Below, piece after piece: positions 1 to 10,569 of a stretch of DNA of 17,500 nucleotides; position 1 is the stretch's first letter, and each line of letters opens with the position of its first letter. The notes beneath the pieces were generated by a model, which did no database searches, had not been told where the DNA came from, and saw nothing but the letters and a program-made list of their open reading frames with translations. The stretch is from the NCBI RefSeq assembly GCF_008831285.2, contig NW_022204641.1:120001-137500 (forward strand), written 5' to 3'. The DNA comes from Nymphaea colorata (lineage: Eukaryota > Streptophyta > Magnoliopsida > Nymphaeales > Nymphaeaceae). The position numbers and the translations under genes are program-made.

Positions 1-92
1 AGAGGAAAAGGAAATGGTGATCAAGCCAAAAAGAAAAAGGGTGATCAAGCCAAAAATGGTGATCAAAGAGGAAAAGGAAATGGTGATCAAGC
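1..92 (+). repeat. GDQ repeat in ycf1
   Basis: A 26-bp block starting agaggaaaagg occurs perfectly at 1-26 and again at 67-92. Between them the core ggtgatcaa recurs (40-48 and 58-66). In frame this gives four Gly-Asp-Gln units separated by Lys/Ala/Asn-rich linkers. Such in-frame repeat expansions are usual in the variable part of Ycf1. The array may begin upstream of the window. Confidence 0.85.
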
Positions 93-3000
93 AGAAGAAC
101 ATGAAATGGCCTTGATACGTTACTCGCAACAATCAGATTTTCGTCGTGATATAATCAAAGGGTCGATGCGGGCTCAAAGACGTAAAACAGTCACTTGGGA
201 AATGTTTCAAACAGATGTACACTCCCCCTTTTTTTTGACAGAATAGACAAAACACCTTTGTTTTCTTTTGATATCTCAAGGATGATGAACCTCATTTTTA
301 GGAATTGGATGGAGGAAAAAAGCCCAAAAATACAAACATCTGATTATGTGGGTGAAGGGGCAAAAGAGAAAGAGAAAATGGAGAAAGAACACGAAGAGGA
401 GTATAAAAGAAAAGAGGATAAAAGACAGGAGGAGGAACGGATAGCAATAGCAGAAACTTGGGATAATATTATATTTGCTCAAGCAATAAGGAGTTCCATA
501 TTAGTAACCCACTCGATTCTTCGAAAATACATCATATTACCTTCATTGATAATAGTTAAAAATATTGGTCGTATGTTATTATTTCAATTCCCTGAGTGGT
601 ATGAAGATTTGACCGAATGGAGTAGGGAAATGCATGTCAAATGCACATATAATGGTGTTCAATTATCGGAAACAGAATTTCCAAAAGATTGGTTAACAGA
701 CGGTATTCAGATAAAATCCTATTTCCTTTCTCTCTGAAACCTTGGCATAGAAAAAAGCTACGATCCCATCATAAGGATCTAAGAAAAAAACAAAAAAATT
801 TCTGTTTTTTAACGATCTGGGGGATGGAAACAGAAGTCCCCTTTGGCTCTCCCCGAAAAAAACCTTTCTTTTTGAACCCATTAATAAAACACTCGAAAAA
901 AAAATTAGAAAAGTCAAAAAGACAGGTTTTTTCTTTCTAAGAATTATAAAAGACAACATAAAAGGTTTTCTAAAGATTCTCAACGAAAAAATAAGATGGA
1001 TTATCAAAATAGTTCTATTTATAAAAAGAAAAGTGAAGAAACTCTTTTTCTTAGTGACGCGAGTCTATGACCCAAGTCAAAATGAAGAACCAAGTCAAAA
1101 TGAGAAAGATTCCAAAAAATCATCCATGAATCACCCATTATAATTGTATCCGGAGATTGGACAAATGATTCACTGATAGAAAGAAAATTAATGATCTGGC
1201 TGATAAGACAACCAAAATCTGGGATCAAGTAGAAAAGATTAGAAAAGACAAGAAAAAAAAACCTCTAACTCCAGATATTGAGGATATAGATATTAGTACT
1301 AACAAGGGAAATTTTAGTAATAAAAGAACCGAATCACGGAAACATATTTTTCAAATATCTAAAAAAAGAAGAAGTGCCCCATTAATCTCTAAATGGAACT
1401 CTTTTATGAAATCTTTCATTGAAAGAATATACATGGGTATCCTTCTATGTATCACTAACATTTACAGGATCAATGCACAATTTTTTCTTGACTCAACAAA
1501 AAATACTTTAAATGGATACACTTACAATGACGAAATAAAGGAAAAGGATACTAATGAAACGAATCCAAATATAATTCCCTTCATTTCGACTGTAAAATCT
1601 CTTTCTACTATACTACTAATATAAGTAGTGATAGTAATTCACCGATTTACTGCGACTTATCTTCTTTGTCTCAAGCCTATGTGTTTTACAAATTATTGCA
1701 AACCCAAGTTAGTAACAAATATAAGTCAGAATCCATATTTCATTACTACAGAACATATCCTTTTATTAAGGATAGAATAAAAGACTATTTCCATGACTAT
1801 TTCCATACACGAGAATATTTGATTCAGAATCAAAACACAAGAAACTGCGGAATTCTGGAATGAGTGAATGGAAAAACTGGTTAAAGAGCCATTATCAATA
1901 CAATTTCTCCATGACAAATGGTCTAGATTAGCACCTCTAAAATGGAGAAAGAAAGTCAATCAGCATTTTACGATTAAAAATAACGACTCACCAAAATTGG
2001 GTTCATATGAAGAAAAGACCAATTAATTCATTCCGGTAAAAAGGATTATTATAAATATAAATTGGACTTATTGAAGAGTCCGAGTTGCGAAAAAAAAATT
2101 AAAAAACACTACAGATATGATCTTTTATCATATAAATATCTTAATTATGAAGATGTGAAAGACTCCAATATTATGGATCACCATTACAAGTAAACAGCAC
2201 GGAGAGATTCTAATTACAATACACATAAATACAAATCGTTTATGCTACAACTATAAATGATAGCCTAGAAGATAAATATACAATTGATAGGGATCCAAAT
2301 CTAGATAGAAAATATTTGGAATTGAGAATCACCAATTTTTACCCTAGAAACAATATTGAAACTAGGACTAGTACGGGTATCAGAACTTTCATTAATAAAA
2401 AAAAGAAAACTACTAAGACTGGGACCAATAAGAAAGATATTCTTTATCTTTATATCAGAATTCATCAAGAAATCCAAACAAAGCAAAAAGAGTTATTTTT
2501 TGATTGGATGGGAATGAATGAACAAATGTTAGATCATACTATATCGAATCTGCGCCCTTGGTTCTTACCAGAATTTGTGCCGCTTTACGATCGATATAAG
2601 ACTAATCCGTGGATCATACCAATCAAATTGCTTCTATTTGATTTTCATGGAAACAAAACAAGCGATCTTTATATAGATCCAAAGGTGGAATCTAATCAAA
2701 AAGAAAGATTTAATCCAAACCAAAAGTAGAATCTAATCAAAAGGGATATCTTGAATTAGAGAATGGGAACCGGGACGAGAAAGAACGACAGCACCAAGGA
2801 AATCTTATATCTGATATAAGAAACCAAAAAAAAGATGTTGGAGCAAATTCCGCGGGTTCAGATATTAAGAAACGCAGAAAGAAAAAGAAATTCAAGAGCA
2901 AGAAGGAAGCGGAACTAGACTTATTTTTGAAAAAATATTTTCTTTTCAACTCCGATGGGGTGATTCTTTCAATCAAAGAATGACCAATAATATCAAGGTA

Positions 3001-3667
3001 TATTGTCTACTGCTTAGACTTATGAATCCGAATGAAATTGCTATATCCTCTATTCAAAGAGGAGAAATGGGTCTAGATGTAATGCTGATTAATAAGGATT
3101 TGTCTCTTCCAGAATTGATAAAAAGGGAATATTTATTGTTGAACCGGTTCGTTTGTCTATCAAATGGGATGGAATTTCGATTATGTATCAAACCATAGCT
3201 ATTTCATTGACCCATAAGGTTCAGTACCAAACTAATCGAGGATACCAGGTAAAAAACATATTGATAAGAATGACTTGAATGGCTCGATTGCACGACACGG
3301 AGGAGTGCGTGTGAATGGGGACAATAATAATTATGATTTGCTTGTTCCTGAACATATTTTATCTCCTAGCCATCGTAGAGAATTGAGAATTATAAGCCGT
3401 TTCAATTACCGAAATAGGAACCTTGTGAATAAGAATCCAGTATTTTGCAATAGAGCTAAGACTAATGCGCAGGGTTGAGAAATTTGTAAATAGGGATAAG
3501 CATTTTGATACAGATACAAATAACTCTCTAAAATGGAAAGTGTTTCTTTGGCCCACTCATCGATTAGAAGATTTAGCCTGTATGAATCGTTATTGGTTTG
3601 ATACCAATAATGGGAGTCGTTCAGTATGTCAAGGATCCATATGTATAAGCAATTTGGAATTCGCTGA
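1..3667 (+). CDS. ycf1: Ycf1 (Tic214), C-terminal part, with about 20 frameshifts
   Basis: This is the 3' part of ycf1, the giant plastid ORF whose product is attributed to the TIC protein import complex of the inner envelope. The 5' part lies outside the window. Seen: lysine/glutamate-rich, low-complexity protein with family-typical stretches such as [20 protein letters not shown] (about 103-162), [11 protein letters not shown] (about 589-621), [10 protein letters not shown] (about 2498-2527) and [14 protein letters not shown] (about 3579-3620). The conserved reading passes through all three frames, each change matching loss of one base: near 230, 707, 930, 1117, 1190, 1600, 1858, 1910, 2015, 2172, 2196, 2208, 2240, 2725, 2946, 3164, 3250, two near 3470, and 3618. 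After the last shift the reading ends in ...HMYKQFGIR and a TGA at 3665-3667, a family-like C-terminus. The breaks are probably sequence errors. Gene identity is certain; the exact shift positions are approximate. Confidence 0.95.
1072..1107 (+). repeat. 18-bp in-frame duplication in ycf1
   Basis: The unit ccaagtcaaaatgaagaa at 1072-1089 is followed directly by a near copy at 1090-1107. It encodes Pro-Ser-Gln-Asn-Glu-Glu, then Pro-Ser-Gln-Asn-Glu-Lys. This is a short length-polymorphic repeat within the variable part of Ycf1. Confidence 0.75.
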
Positions 3668-4107
3668 TGTTACAATCAATTTCCCTCTTTATCACGCGCC
3701 TGGTATATGAGAACATGCAAATAAATACATACCTTATGTTAGACTCTGATACACAAGATTCAGTCAGTTAGACTCTGATACACAAGATTCAGTCAGTTAG
3801 ACTCTGATACACAAGATTCAGTCACATATCAATTGGACCTAGGAATGAATCGACAGAATCTTTTTAGGTCCCTTTCCCTTTCATTCTGTTTCGTGAGCCC
3901 AGGAATATACCATCCCTTTGTATCTGAATAAATTTATTGTTATTATTTATTCATATTCATTTTGATTTGTTTGATAGAAAAAGAGTAATATATGAATCAA
4001 TCCAGATTATTGTGTACACCAGAACAAAATAAATGGTATTATTATTCTTGATTGGGAAGATTTATATCCGTGGGAACAAAAAGAAAAAAAGAGAAGAATT
4101 TATTTGT
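3668..4107. other. ycf1-rps15 spacer
   Basis: This 440-bp gene-free spacer holds the three 29-bp tandem repeats described separately (3738-3824). The rest is AT-rich, with A-runs close to the rps15 start. I see no RNA gene and no convincing promoter. Confidence 0.8.
3738..3824. repeat. Three perfect 29-bp tandem repeats
   Basis: A 29-bp unit beginning gttagactctgatacac and ending attcagtca is repeated three times without a mismatch at 3738-3766, 3767-3795 and 3796-3824. It starts about 70 bp downstream of the inferred ycf1 stop. Perfect identity suggests recent slippage or unequal exchange. The units abut with no spacers, so this is a simple minisatellite. Confidence 0.95.
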
Positions 4108-4370
4108 ATGGTAAAGAATTCGCCCATATCCGTTATTCCACAAGAAGAAAAAGGGGTTCTGTTGAATTCCAAGTATTTAATTTTACCAATAAGATAGAGA
4201 GACTTACTTCACATTTGAAACTGCACAGAAGAGACTATTTATCTCAGAGGGGTCTGCGGAAAATTCTGGGGAAACGCCAACGACTGCTGGTTTATTTATC
4301 AAAGAAAAATCGAGTGCGTTATAGGGAATTAATTGGTCAATTGGGTATTCGAGAACCAAAAACTGGTTAG
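4108..4370 (+). CDS. rps15: Plastid 30S ribosomal protein S15, one frameshift
   Basis: Encodes the small-subunit protein uS15, which binds 16S rRNA in the central domain of the plastid 30S subunit. The family start is the ATG at 4108, reading [15 protein letters not shown]. The conserved body ([11 protein letters not shown], then [18 protein letters not shown] and [16 protein letters not shown]) lies in a different frame, joined at the aaaaagggg run near 4145-4153. One missing A or G there explains the break. With it restored the length is 87 residues, the usual plastid S15 size. A longer ORF can be read from a TTG at 4104, but its N-terminus does not resemble S15. The gene lies between ycf1 and ndhH, as in most non-grass angiosperms. 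Confidence 0.93.
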
Positions 4371-4445
4371 TTTGGAAATTCGTTTGAGTTATTCGGTTCA
4401 TTAGATCTTGAATTTGGATGAACCTCGTTTCATTTTCAGGAATTC

Positions 4446-4499
4446 ATGGAATAATGAATTGGGATCGGAGAAATGGAATAATGAATTGGAATCGGAGAA
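4446..4499 (+). repeat. 27-bp tandem duplication just upstream of ndhH
   Basis: The unit at 4446-4472 (beginning atggaataatgaattgg) is followed by a copy at 4473-4499 with one mismatch (G4463 against A4490). Each copy ends in cggagaa, a Shine-Dalgarno-like sequence. The second copy ends 9 bases before the ndhH ATG at 4509, so the duplication doubles the candidate ribosome-binding element. Confidence 0.9.
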
Positions 4500-4508
4500 T
4501 AAAAACAT

Positions 4509-5687
4509 ATGACTGTACCAGACGCAAGAAAAGACCTCCTCGTGGTCAATATGGGTCCTCACCACCCGTCAATGCATGGTGTTCTTCGACTCATTGTTAC
4601 TCTAGATGGCGAAGATGTTATCGACTGTGAACCCATATTGGGTTATTTACACAGAGGAATGGAAAAAATTGCGGAAAACCGAACAATTATACAATATCTA
4701 CCTTATGTAACACGTTGGGATTATTTAGCTACTATGTTCACGGAGGCAATAACCGTTAATGCACCTGAGGAATTGGGAAATATTCAAGTACCTAAAAGAG
4801 CCAGCTATATTAGGGTAATTATGCTGGAGTTGAGTCGTATAGCTTCGCATTTGTTATGGCTTGGACCTTTTATGGCCGATATCGGTGCGCAGACTCCTTT
4901 CTTCTATATTTTCAGAGAGAGGGAATTGTTATATGATCTATTCGAAGCTGCCACAGGTATGCGAATGATGCATAATTATTTCCGTATCGGGGGGGTAGCT
5001 GCTGATTTACCTCATGGCTGGATAGATAAATGTTTAGATTTCTGCGATTATTTTTTAACGGGAGTTGTTGAATATCAAAAGCTTATTACGCGCAATCCCA
5101 TCTTTTGGAACGAGTTGAAGGGGTAGGTTTTATTGGGGGAGAGGAAGCCATAAATTGGGGTTTATCAGGACCAATGCTACGAGCTTCCGGAATCCAATGG
5201 GACCTTCGTAAAGTCGATCGGTATGAGTGTTATGATGAATTCGATTGGGAAGTCCAATGGCAAAAAGAAGGAGACTCATTAGCTCGTTATTTAGTAAGAA
5301 TTGGCGAAATGACGGAATCCATCAAAATTATTCAACAGGCTCTGGAAGGAATTCCGGGGGACCTTATGAAAATTTAGAATTCCGACGCTTTGCTGGAACA
5401 AAAGATTCAGAATTGAACGACTTTGAATATCGATTCATTAGTAAAAAGCCTTCTCCCAGTTTTGAATTGTCAAAACAAGAACTTTATGTGAGAGTAGAAG
5501 CCCCAAAGGGAGAATTAGGTATTTTCTGATAGGAGATAATAGTGTTTTTCCTTGGAGATGGAAAATACGTCCACCCGGTTTCATCAATTTGCAAATTCTT
5601 CCTCAGCTAGTTAAAAGAATGAAATTGGCTGATATTATGACAATACTAGGTAGTATAGATATCATTATGGGAGAAGTTGATCGTTGA
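4509..5687 (+). CDS. ndhH: NDH complex subunit H (49-kDa subunit type), three frameshifts
   Basis: Subunit of the stroma-exposed arm of the thylakoid NDH complex, homologous to the 49-kDa/NuoD subunit of complex I. The start is [20 protein letters not shown], where the GPHHP motif is typical of the family. It continues through [27 protein letters not shown] and, near the end, [13 protein letters not shown] and MGEVDR. The coding sequence changes frame three times: at ttttgg near 5105, at the G-run ccggggga near 5358, and at ttttct near 5525. Each fits one missing base of the run. With these restored the product is 393 residues, the standard family length. The stop at 5685-5687 is followed after one base by the ndhA ATG, the usual tight junction. 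A Shine-Dalgarno-like ggag lies upstream at 4494-4497. Confidence 0.97.
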
Positions 5688-5688
5688 A

Positions 5689-7703
5689 ATGATAATTGAA
5701 GAAGCACAAGCTATCAATTCTTTTTTCAGATCGGAATCCTCAAAAGAGGCCTATGGGCTCATATGGTTACTTGTACCTATTGTTACTCTTGTATTGGGAA
5801 TCACAATAGGGGTATTAGTAATTGTGTGGCTAGAAAGAAAAATATCTGCAGGGATACAACGACGAATTGGTCCTGAGTATGCCGGCCCCCTGGGCATTCT
5901 TCAAGCTCTAGCGGATGGGGTCAAACTACTTTTCAAAGAAGATCTTCTTCCATCTAGAGGAGATATTCGTTTATTTAGTGTCGGCCCATCCGTAGCGGTC
6001 GTATCAATTCTACTGAGTTATTCAGTAATTCCCTTTGGCCATCACCTTGTACTAACCGATCTCAGTATAGGTGTTTCTCTATGGATCGCTATTTCAAGTA
6101 TTGCCCCTATCGGACTTCTTATGTCCGGATATGGATCAAATAATAAATATTCCTTTTCAGGTGGTTTACGAGCTGCTGCTCAATCTATAAGTTATGAAAT
6201 ACCGTTAACTCCATGTGTGTTATCAATATCTCTACGTGTGATTCGTTGGAATACGCACTCCTACCTCTTTCTTTGCTTTTTCTAGGAAAGAAGTTGGTTG
6301 ATTGAATATATAGATAGAACTCTTTTTTATTCATCACTGGGATCTATGAACTAAACCAGATAGTTATATGAGTGAAACAAAACTGCTTATGAATTCGCAG
6401 TAAGAAGATCGAGTCTCATTACCTACGTACGAGAGTAAAGTGGAGCTAAACATAAGCAGCGGAAGCTGTTTACCCCAAGTATCGATTAGCCATCAGGACT
6501 TGAAGCGGGCGCAAAAGATCAACTGTATGGAATTTTTACTCTTGTATTTATTACCATACCGAGGATCCACCAAAACTGAGTGGACGGTTAGGAACACCAA
6601 GGTACACAAAAGATTAGTAATGGAGATAATGTAACGTATCCAAACGGATATTTTGACATTACATAAAAGGAGTCATAATGAGGGCTTGAAGTTGGTAGAA
6701 ATGATCAAAAAGTACTTCCCCGTGATCCCGATCCAGAGTATAGCTCCTATCCACTGATTTAAAAATAACTATCAGGAACGAAGTAATCCTTTATTTATAT
6801 AGTATAGTCCTTCTGAGAAAGAAGAGAAGAACAGGAAGGAAAAATGGATTGACTATTTATTGTATCTTATGGAAAGATCGAGTTAAGTTATTACTGAACA
6901 AGAAACTCAGCAAAAAGAATAAAGGATGAGATGGATTCAGAAGTGTACTTTTTATTTGTTATTATCTTATCGCGGACAGAATCCCACTGGTCTAGTTCAC
7001 TTATGAGCATTTTGATTCATCTTTCTTTTTTCCTATGGTATGCCGATGTAATACCGAAGCATACCTTAGATTTATTCGTGACCATTGAGGAGCCGTATGA
7101 AGCTGAGGTCTCATGTACGGTTCTGGAATAGAGATGGGAACAGTGATGTTATCATCGACTATGATTATCTAACAGTTCAAGTACGGTTGATATAGTTGAG
7201 GCGCAGTCAAAATATGGTTTTTGGGGGTGGAATCTTTGGCGTCAACCTATAGGGTTCATAGTTTTTATAATTTCTTCACTAGCAGAATGCGAGAGATTGC
7301 CCTTTGATTTACCGGAAGCCGAGGAGGAATTAGTAGCAGGTTATCAAACTGAATATTCAGGTATCAAATTTGGTTTATTTTATGTTGCTTCTTACCTCAA
7401 TTTACTAGTTTCTTCATTATTCGTAACAGTTCTGTACTTGGGAGGGTGGAATCTTCCTATTCCATATATACCAATTACTGAACTTTTCGAAATAAATAAA
7501 ACTAGTGAAGTCTTTGGAACAACAATTAGTCTCCTCATTACATTAGCTAAAGCTTATTTGTTCCTGTTCATTCCTATCTCAACAAGATGGACTTTACCTA
7601 GGCTGAGAATGGATCAACTATTAAATCTTGGGTGGAAATCTCTTTACCTATTGCTCTCGGTAATCTATTATTGACAACTTCTTCCCAACTTGTTTCGCTA
7701 TAA
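5689..7703 (+). CDS. ndhA: NDH complex subunit A, two exons, one frameshift in exon 2
   Basis: Membrane subunit homologous to ND1/NuoH, at the junction of the peripheral and membrane arms of the NDH complex. Exon 1 (5689-6235) starts [13 protein letters not shown] and carries transmembrane segments plus [18 protein letters not shown] and the [13 protein letters not shown] region. Exon 2 (about 7166-7703) has [20 protein letters not shown], then [20 protein letters not shown] and [12 protein letters not shown] frame change at tctctttacc near 7648, consistent with one missing T, precedes the normal end SSQLVSL with TAA at 7701-7703. The restored product is about 361 residues, usual for the family. 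The start is set by the 1-bp spacing to ndhH and by homology; an upstream in-frame start at 5677 would overlap ndhH and is not used. The exon 2 boundary is inferred and could be off by a few bases. Confidence 0.96.
6236..7165 (+). other. ndhA group II intron
   Basis: The reading frame of ndhA is interrupted exactly where plastid ndhA has its intron. The 5' end GTGTG at 6236 fits the group II consensus GUGYG. A domain V-like hairpin starts gagccgtatgaag at 7090 and closes with catgtacggttc by 7123 (ccgta pairs with tacgg). A domain VI-like stretch follows, and the intron ends in ..atgat near 7165. The length of about 930 bp is slightly short compared with the usual 1 kb or more. No intron-encoded maturase is present, so splicing needs trans-acting factors. 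The 3' boundary was chosen because it restores the conserved Leu-Ser-Asn junction. Confidence 0.88.
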
Positions 7704-7783
7704 CAGAATAGGATATTCCAGATTCTTATCCTCTCTCAAGCAAGAGAAAGAAACATCAAATTATTCATGGATATTCACGATAT

Positions 7784-8323
7784 ATGTTTCCTATGGTGAC
7801 TGGGTTCATGAATTATGGTCAACAGACAGTACGAGCTGCAAGATACATTGGTCAAAGTTTCATGATTACCTTATCTCACGCAAATCGTTTACCTGTAACT
7901 ATTCAATATCCTTATGAAAAATCGATCACATCAGAGCGTTTCCGTGGGCGAATCCACTTTGAATTTGATAAATGCATTGCTTGTGAAGTATGTGTTCGCG
8001 TATGTCCGATAGATCTACCTGTTGTTGATTGGCGATTAGAAACAGATATTAGAAAGAAACGATTGCTTAATTATAGTATTGATTTCGGAATCTGTATATT
8101 TTGTGGTAATTGCGTGGAGTATTGCCCCACAAACTGTTTATCAATGACTGAAGAATATGAACTTTCCACCTACGATCGTCACGAATTAAATTATAATCAA
8201 ATTGCTTTGGGTCGGTTACCAATGTCTGTAATTGGAGATTACACAGTTCGAACAATTATGAACTCAACTCCAATAAAAATATCTATGGAGAAACCCCTTG
8301 ATTCAAGAACGATTACCAATTAA
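7784..8323 (+). CDS. ndhI: NDH complex subunit I, 2x[4Fe-4S] ferredoxin-like
   Basis: Peripheral-arm subunit of the NDH complex, homologous to TYKY/NuoI, which passes electrons through two [4Fe-4S] clusters. The ORF is intact, 179 residues, starting [15 protein letters not shown]. Two cluster motifs are seen: C64-x2-C67-x2-C70-x3-C74-P ([12 protein letters not shown]) and C104-x2-C107-x2-C110-x3-C114-P ([12 protein letters not shown]). The conserved [18 protein letters not shown] linker lies between them. The C-terminus after about residue 155 is variable in the family and slightly long here. It starts 80 bp after ndhA ends and is one of three undisrupted protein genes in the window. Confidence 0.98.
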   Translation: MFPMVTGFMNYGQQTVRAARYIGQSFMITLSHANRLPVTIQYPYEKSITSERFRGRIHFEFDKCIACEVCVRVCPIDLPVVDWRLETDIRKKRLLNYSIDFGICIFCGNCVEYCPTNCLSMTEEYELSTYDRHELNYNQIALGRLPMSVIGDYTVRTIMNSTPIKISMEKPLDSRTITN

Positions 8324-8665
8324 ATTAAAAATAAGACTAAGTTTTGATCAAAAGTAGGTAAGTTTCTTTCATGTCAGACAAAGAATAACTAGATTTGTGA
8401 GGATTATAACTACTTTTTGAATATATAAATATATATAGCCATTATAGCCATAGCCCTTATTTGTTTAATTAAAATATGAAATTACGAACTCTGTTTCGAC
8501 TAAAGACAAAAGCAAGATTGGCCCGTTCAATTGATTAACTCAATCTACATAAACCCACACCACGCTGGGGTAAGAACTATTAGATATAAAAAAGGGTAAC
8601 CCACTTTTTCCCGACCAGTAAGATCATGAGATATTTTGACTTATTTATCGCTTATTTAACACATA
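8324..8665. other. ndhI-ndhG spacer
   Basis: A 342-bp AT-rich spacer within the ndh cluster. It contains a run of alternating TA (about 8419-8437) and a small direct repeat of attatagcc/catagcc. I see no gene and no strong hairpin. Confidence 0.75.
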
Positions 8666-9198
8666 ATGGATTTACCTGCGCCAATACATGATATTCTTTT
8701 AGTATCTCTGGGATCAGGTCTTATAGTAGGAGGTCTAGGAGTGGTATTACTTACCAATCCAATTTATTCTGCCTTTTCCTTGGGATTGGTTCTTGTTTGT
8801 ATATCTTTATTTTATATTCCATCGAACTCTTATTTTGTAGCTGCTGCGCAGCTACTTATTTACGTGGGAGCCATAAATGTCTTAATCTTATTTGCTGTGA
8901 TGTTTATGAATGGTTCAGAATATTACAATTCTTTTCATTTTTGGACTGTCGGAGATGGATTCACTTCGCTAGTTTGTACAAGTATTTTTTTTCACTAATT
9001 GCTACTATCCCAAACACGTCATGGTACGGGATTATTTGGACTACAAGATCAAACCAGATCATAGAACAGGACCTGACAAGTAATGTTCAACAGATTGGGA
9101 TTCATTTATCAACAGATTTTTATCTTCCATTTGAACTGATTTCTATAATCCTTTTAGTTTCCTTAGTGGGCGCAATTGCTATGGCTCGCCGGGAATAG
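8666..9198 (+). CDS. ndhG: NDH complex subunit G, one frameshift
   Basis: Hydrophobic membrane-arm subunit homologous to ND6/NuoJ. The start is [20 protein letters not shown], followed by [19 protein letters not shown], and the family-typical [20 protein letters not shown] is seen. At about 8985-8992 a run of eight T interrupts the frame; one more T would continue [18 protein letters not shown] in the frame that ends in [12 protein letters not shown] with TAG at 9196-9198. The restored product is 177 residues, close to the usual 176. A separate gene starting downstream in the second frame is not credible, because the two parts together make one colinear NdhG. Confidence 0.96.
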
Positions 9199-9490
9199 AT
9201 ACTTAGAATTGGAAATAACAAACCAACCAAATAAAATAAAGCAACCTCCGTGTAATTGTTATCGCATCTATCTGTCCACCCTAAATTGGAATATTGTTCA
9301 TGAGACATATTTCAAAGTTTTTGTTAGTTCGACGACCCATTTCAGTGTCTTTTTTGGTACTGTATTTCTTATATATATTATATGGATTGATAATTGAATT
9401 AGATTCAGTAGAATCTTCTCATTTAATTAATCGAATCAGTTGAATTGTTGTTTATATTGAAATGAATCGAGATTGACGAGGAGTTGGTCA

Positions 9491-9794
9491 ATGATGCTCG
9501 AGCATGTACTTGTTTGAGTGCCTATTTATTTCTATTGGTATCTATGGATTGATCACAAGTCGAAACATGGTTAGAGCACTTATGTGTCTTGAACTTATAC
9601 TGAATGCTGTTAATATGAATCTCATAACATTTTCTGATTTATTTGATAGTCGCCAATTAAAGGGAGACGTTTTCTCGATCTTTGTTATCGCTATTGCAGC
9701 CGCCGAAGCAGCTATTGGACCAGCTATTGTTTCTTCGATCTATCGTAACAGAAAATCAACTCGTATCAATCAATCAAATTTATTGAATAAATAA
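9491..9794 (+). CDS. ndhE: NDH complex subunit E, two frameshifts near the N-terminus
   Basis: Small membrane subunit homologous to ND4L/NuoK. The conserved body [20 protein letters not shown], then [11 protein letters not shown] and [20 protein letters not shown], is in one frame, but the family N-terminus ([14 protein letters not shown]) is spread over the other two. The missing bases fit gttt before gag near 9507 and ttt before cta near 9525, one T each. Restored length is 101 residues, exactly the usual size, and this sets the start at the ATG at 9491. Without these corrections the longest ORF would start inside the first membrane segment. Confidence 0.94.
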
Positions 9795-10443
<649 letters not shown>

Positions 10444-10492
10444 TACGTTACAAAAAACTCCCCTTGAATCCATTTGATTCCTCTTTACCGAC

Positions 10493-10537
10493 AAAAACCC
10501 GTACTCGATAAATAAAAAAATCCGAGCGCGGGTTTTT
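10493..10537 (+). promoter_or_regulatory. Hairpin in the psaC-ndhD spacer
   Basis: The arm aaaaacccg (10493-10501) pairs perfectly with cgggttttt (10529-10537). A 2x2 internal loop separates it from ctcg (10504-10507) paired with cgag (10523-10526). The terminal loop is about 15 nt. It sits 49 bp after psaC and 32 bp before the ndhD start. Hairpins in this position can act as RNA 3'-end or intercistronic processing elements; that role is inferred. Confidence 0.65.
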
Positions 10538-10569
10538 CTGGTCAAATCAAAGTGTATTTTGTCTTTACT

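Noticed and set aside
276-482. Minus-strand ORF opposite ycf1
   Set aside because: It is a low-complexity Phe/Leu-rich mirror of the lysine/glutamate-rich ycf1 strand, as are other minus-strand ORFs at 693-1007 and 2737-2976.
2316-2729. Apparently independent 137-residue protein
   Set aside because: It is an internal segment of Ycf1 (it contains [10 protein letters not shown]) bounded by two frameshifts, not a separate gene.
3738-3824. CRISPR-like array
   Set aside because: The 29-bp units are directly adjacent with no unique spacers, and this is a plastid genome.
6440-7131. Two small ORFs inside the ndhA intron (6440-6634 and 6931-7131)
   Set aside because: Neither resembles a maturase or any known family; the second runs through domain V of the intron.
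7690-7917. 75-residue ORF overlapping the ndhA end and ndhI start
   Set aside because: It is a different frame of the ndhA-ndhI junction; the conserved NdhI begins at 7784 in another frame.
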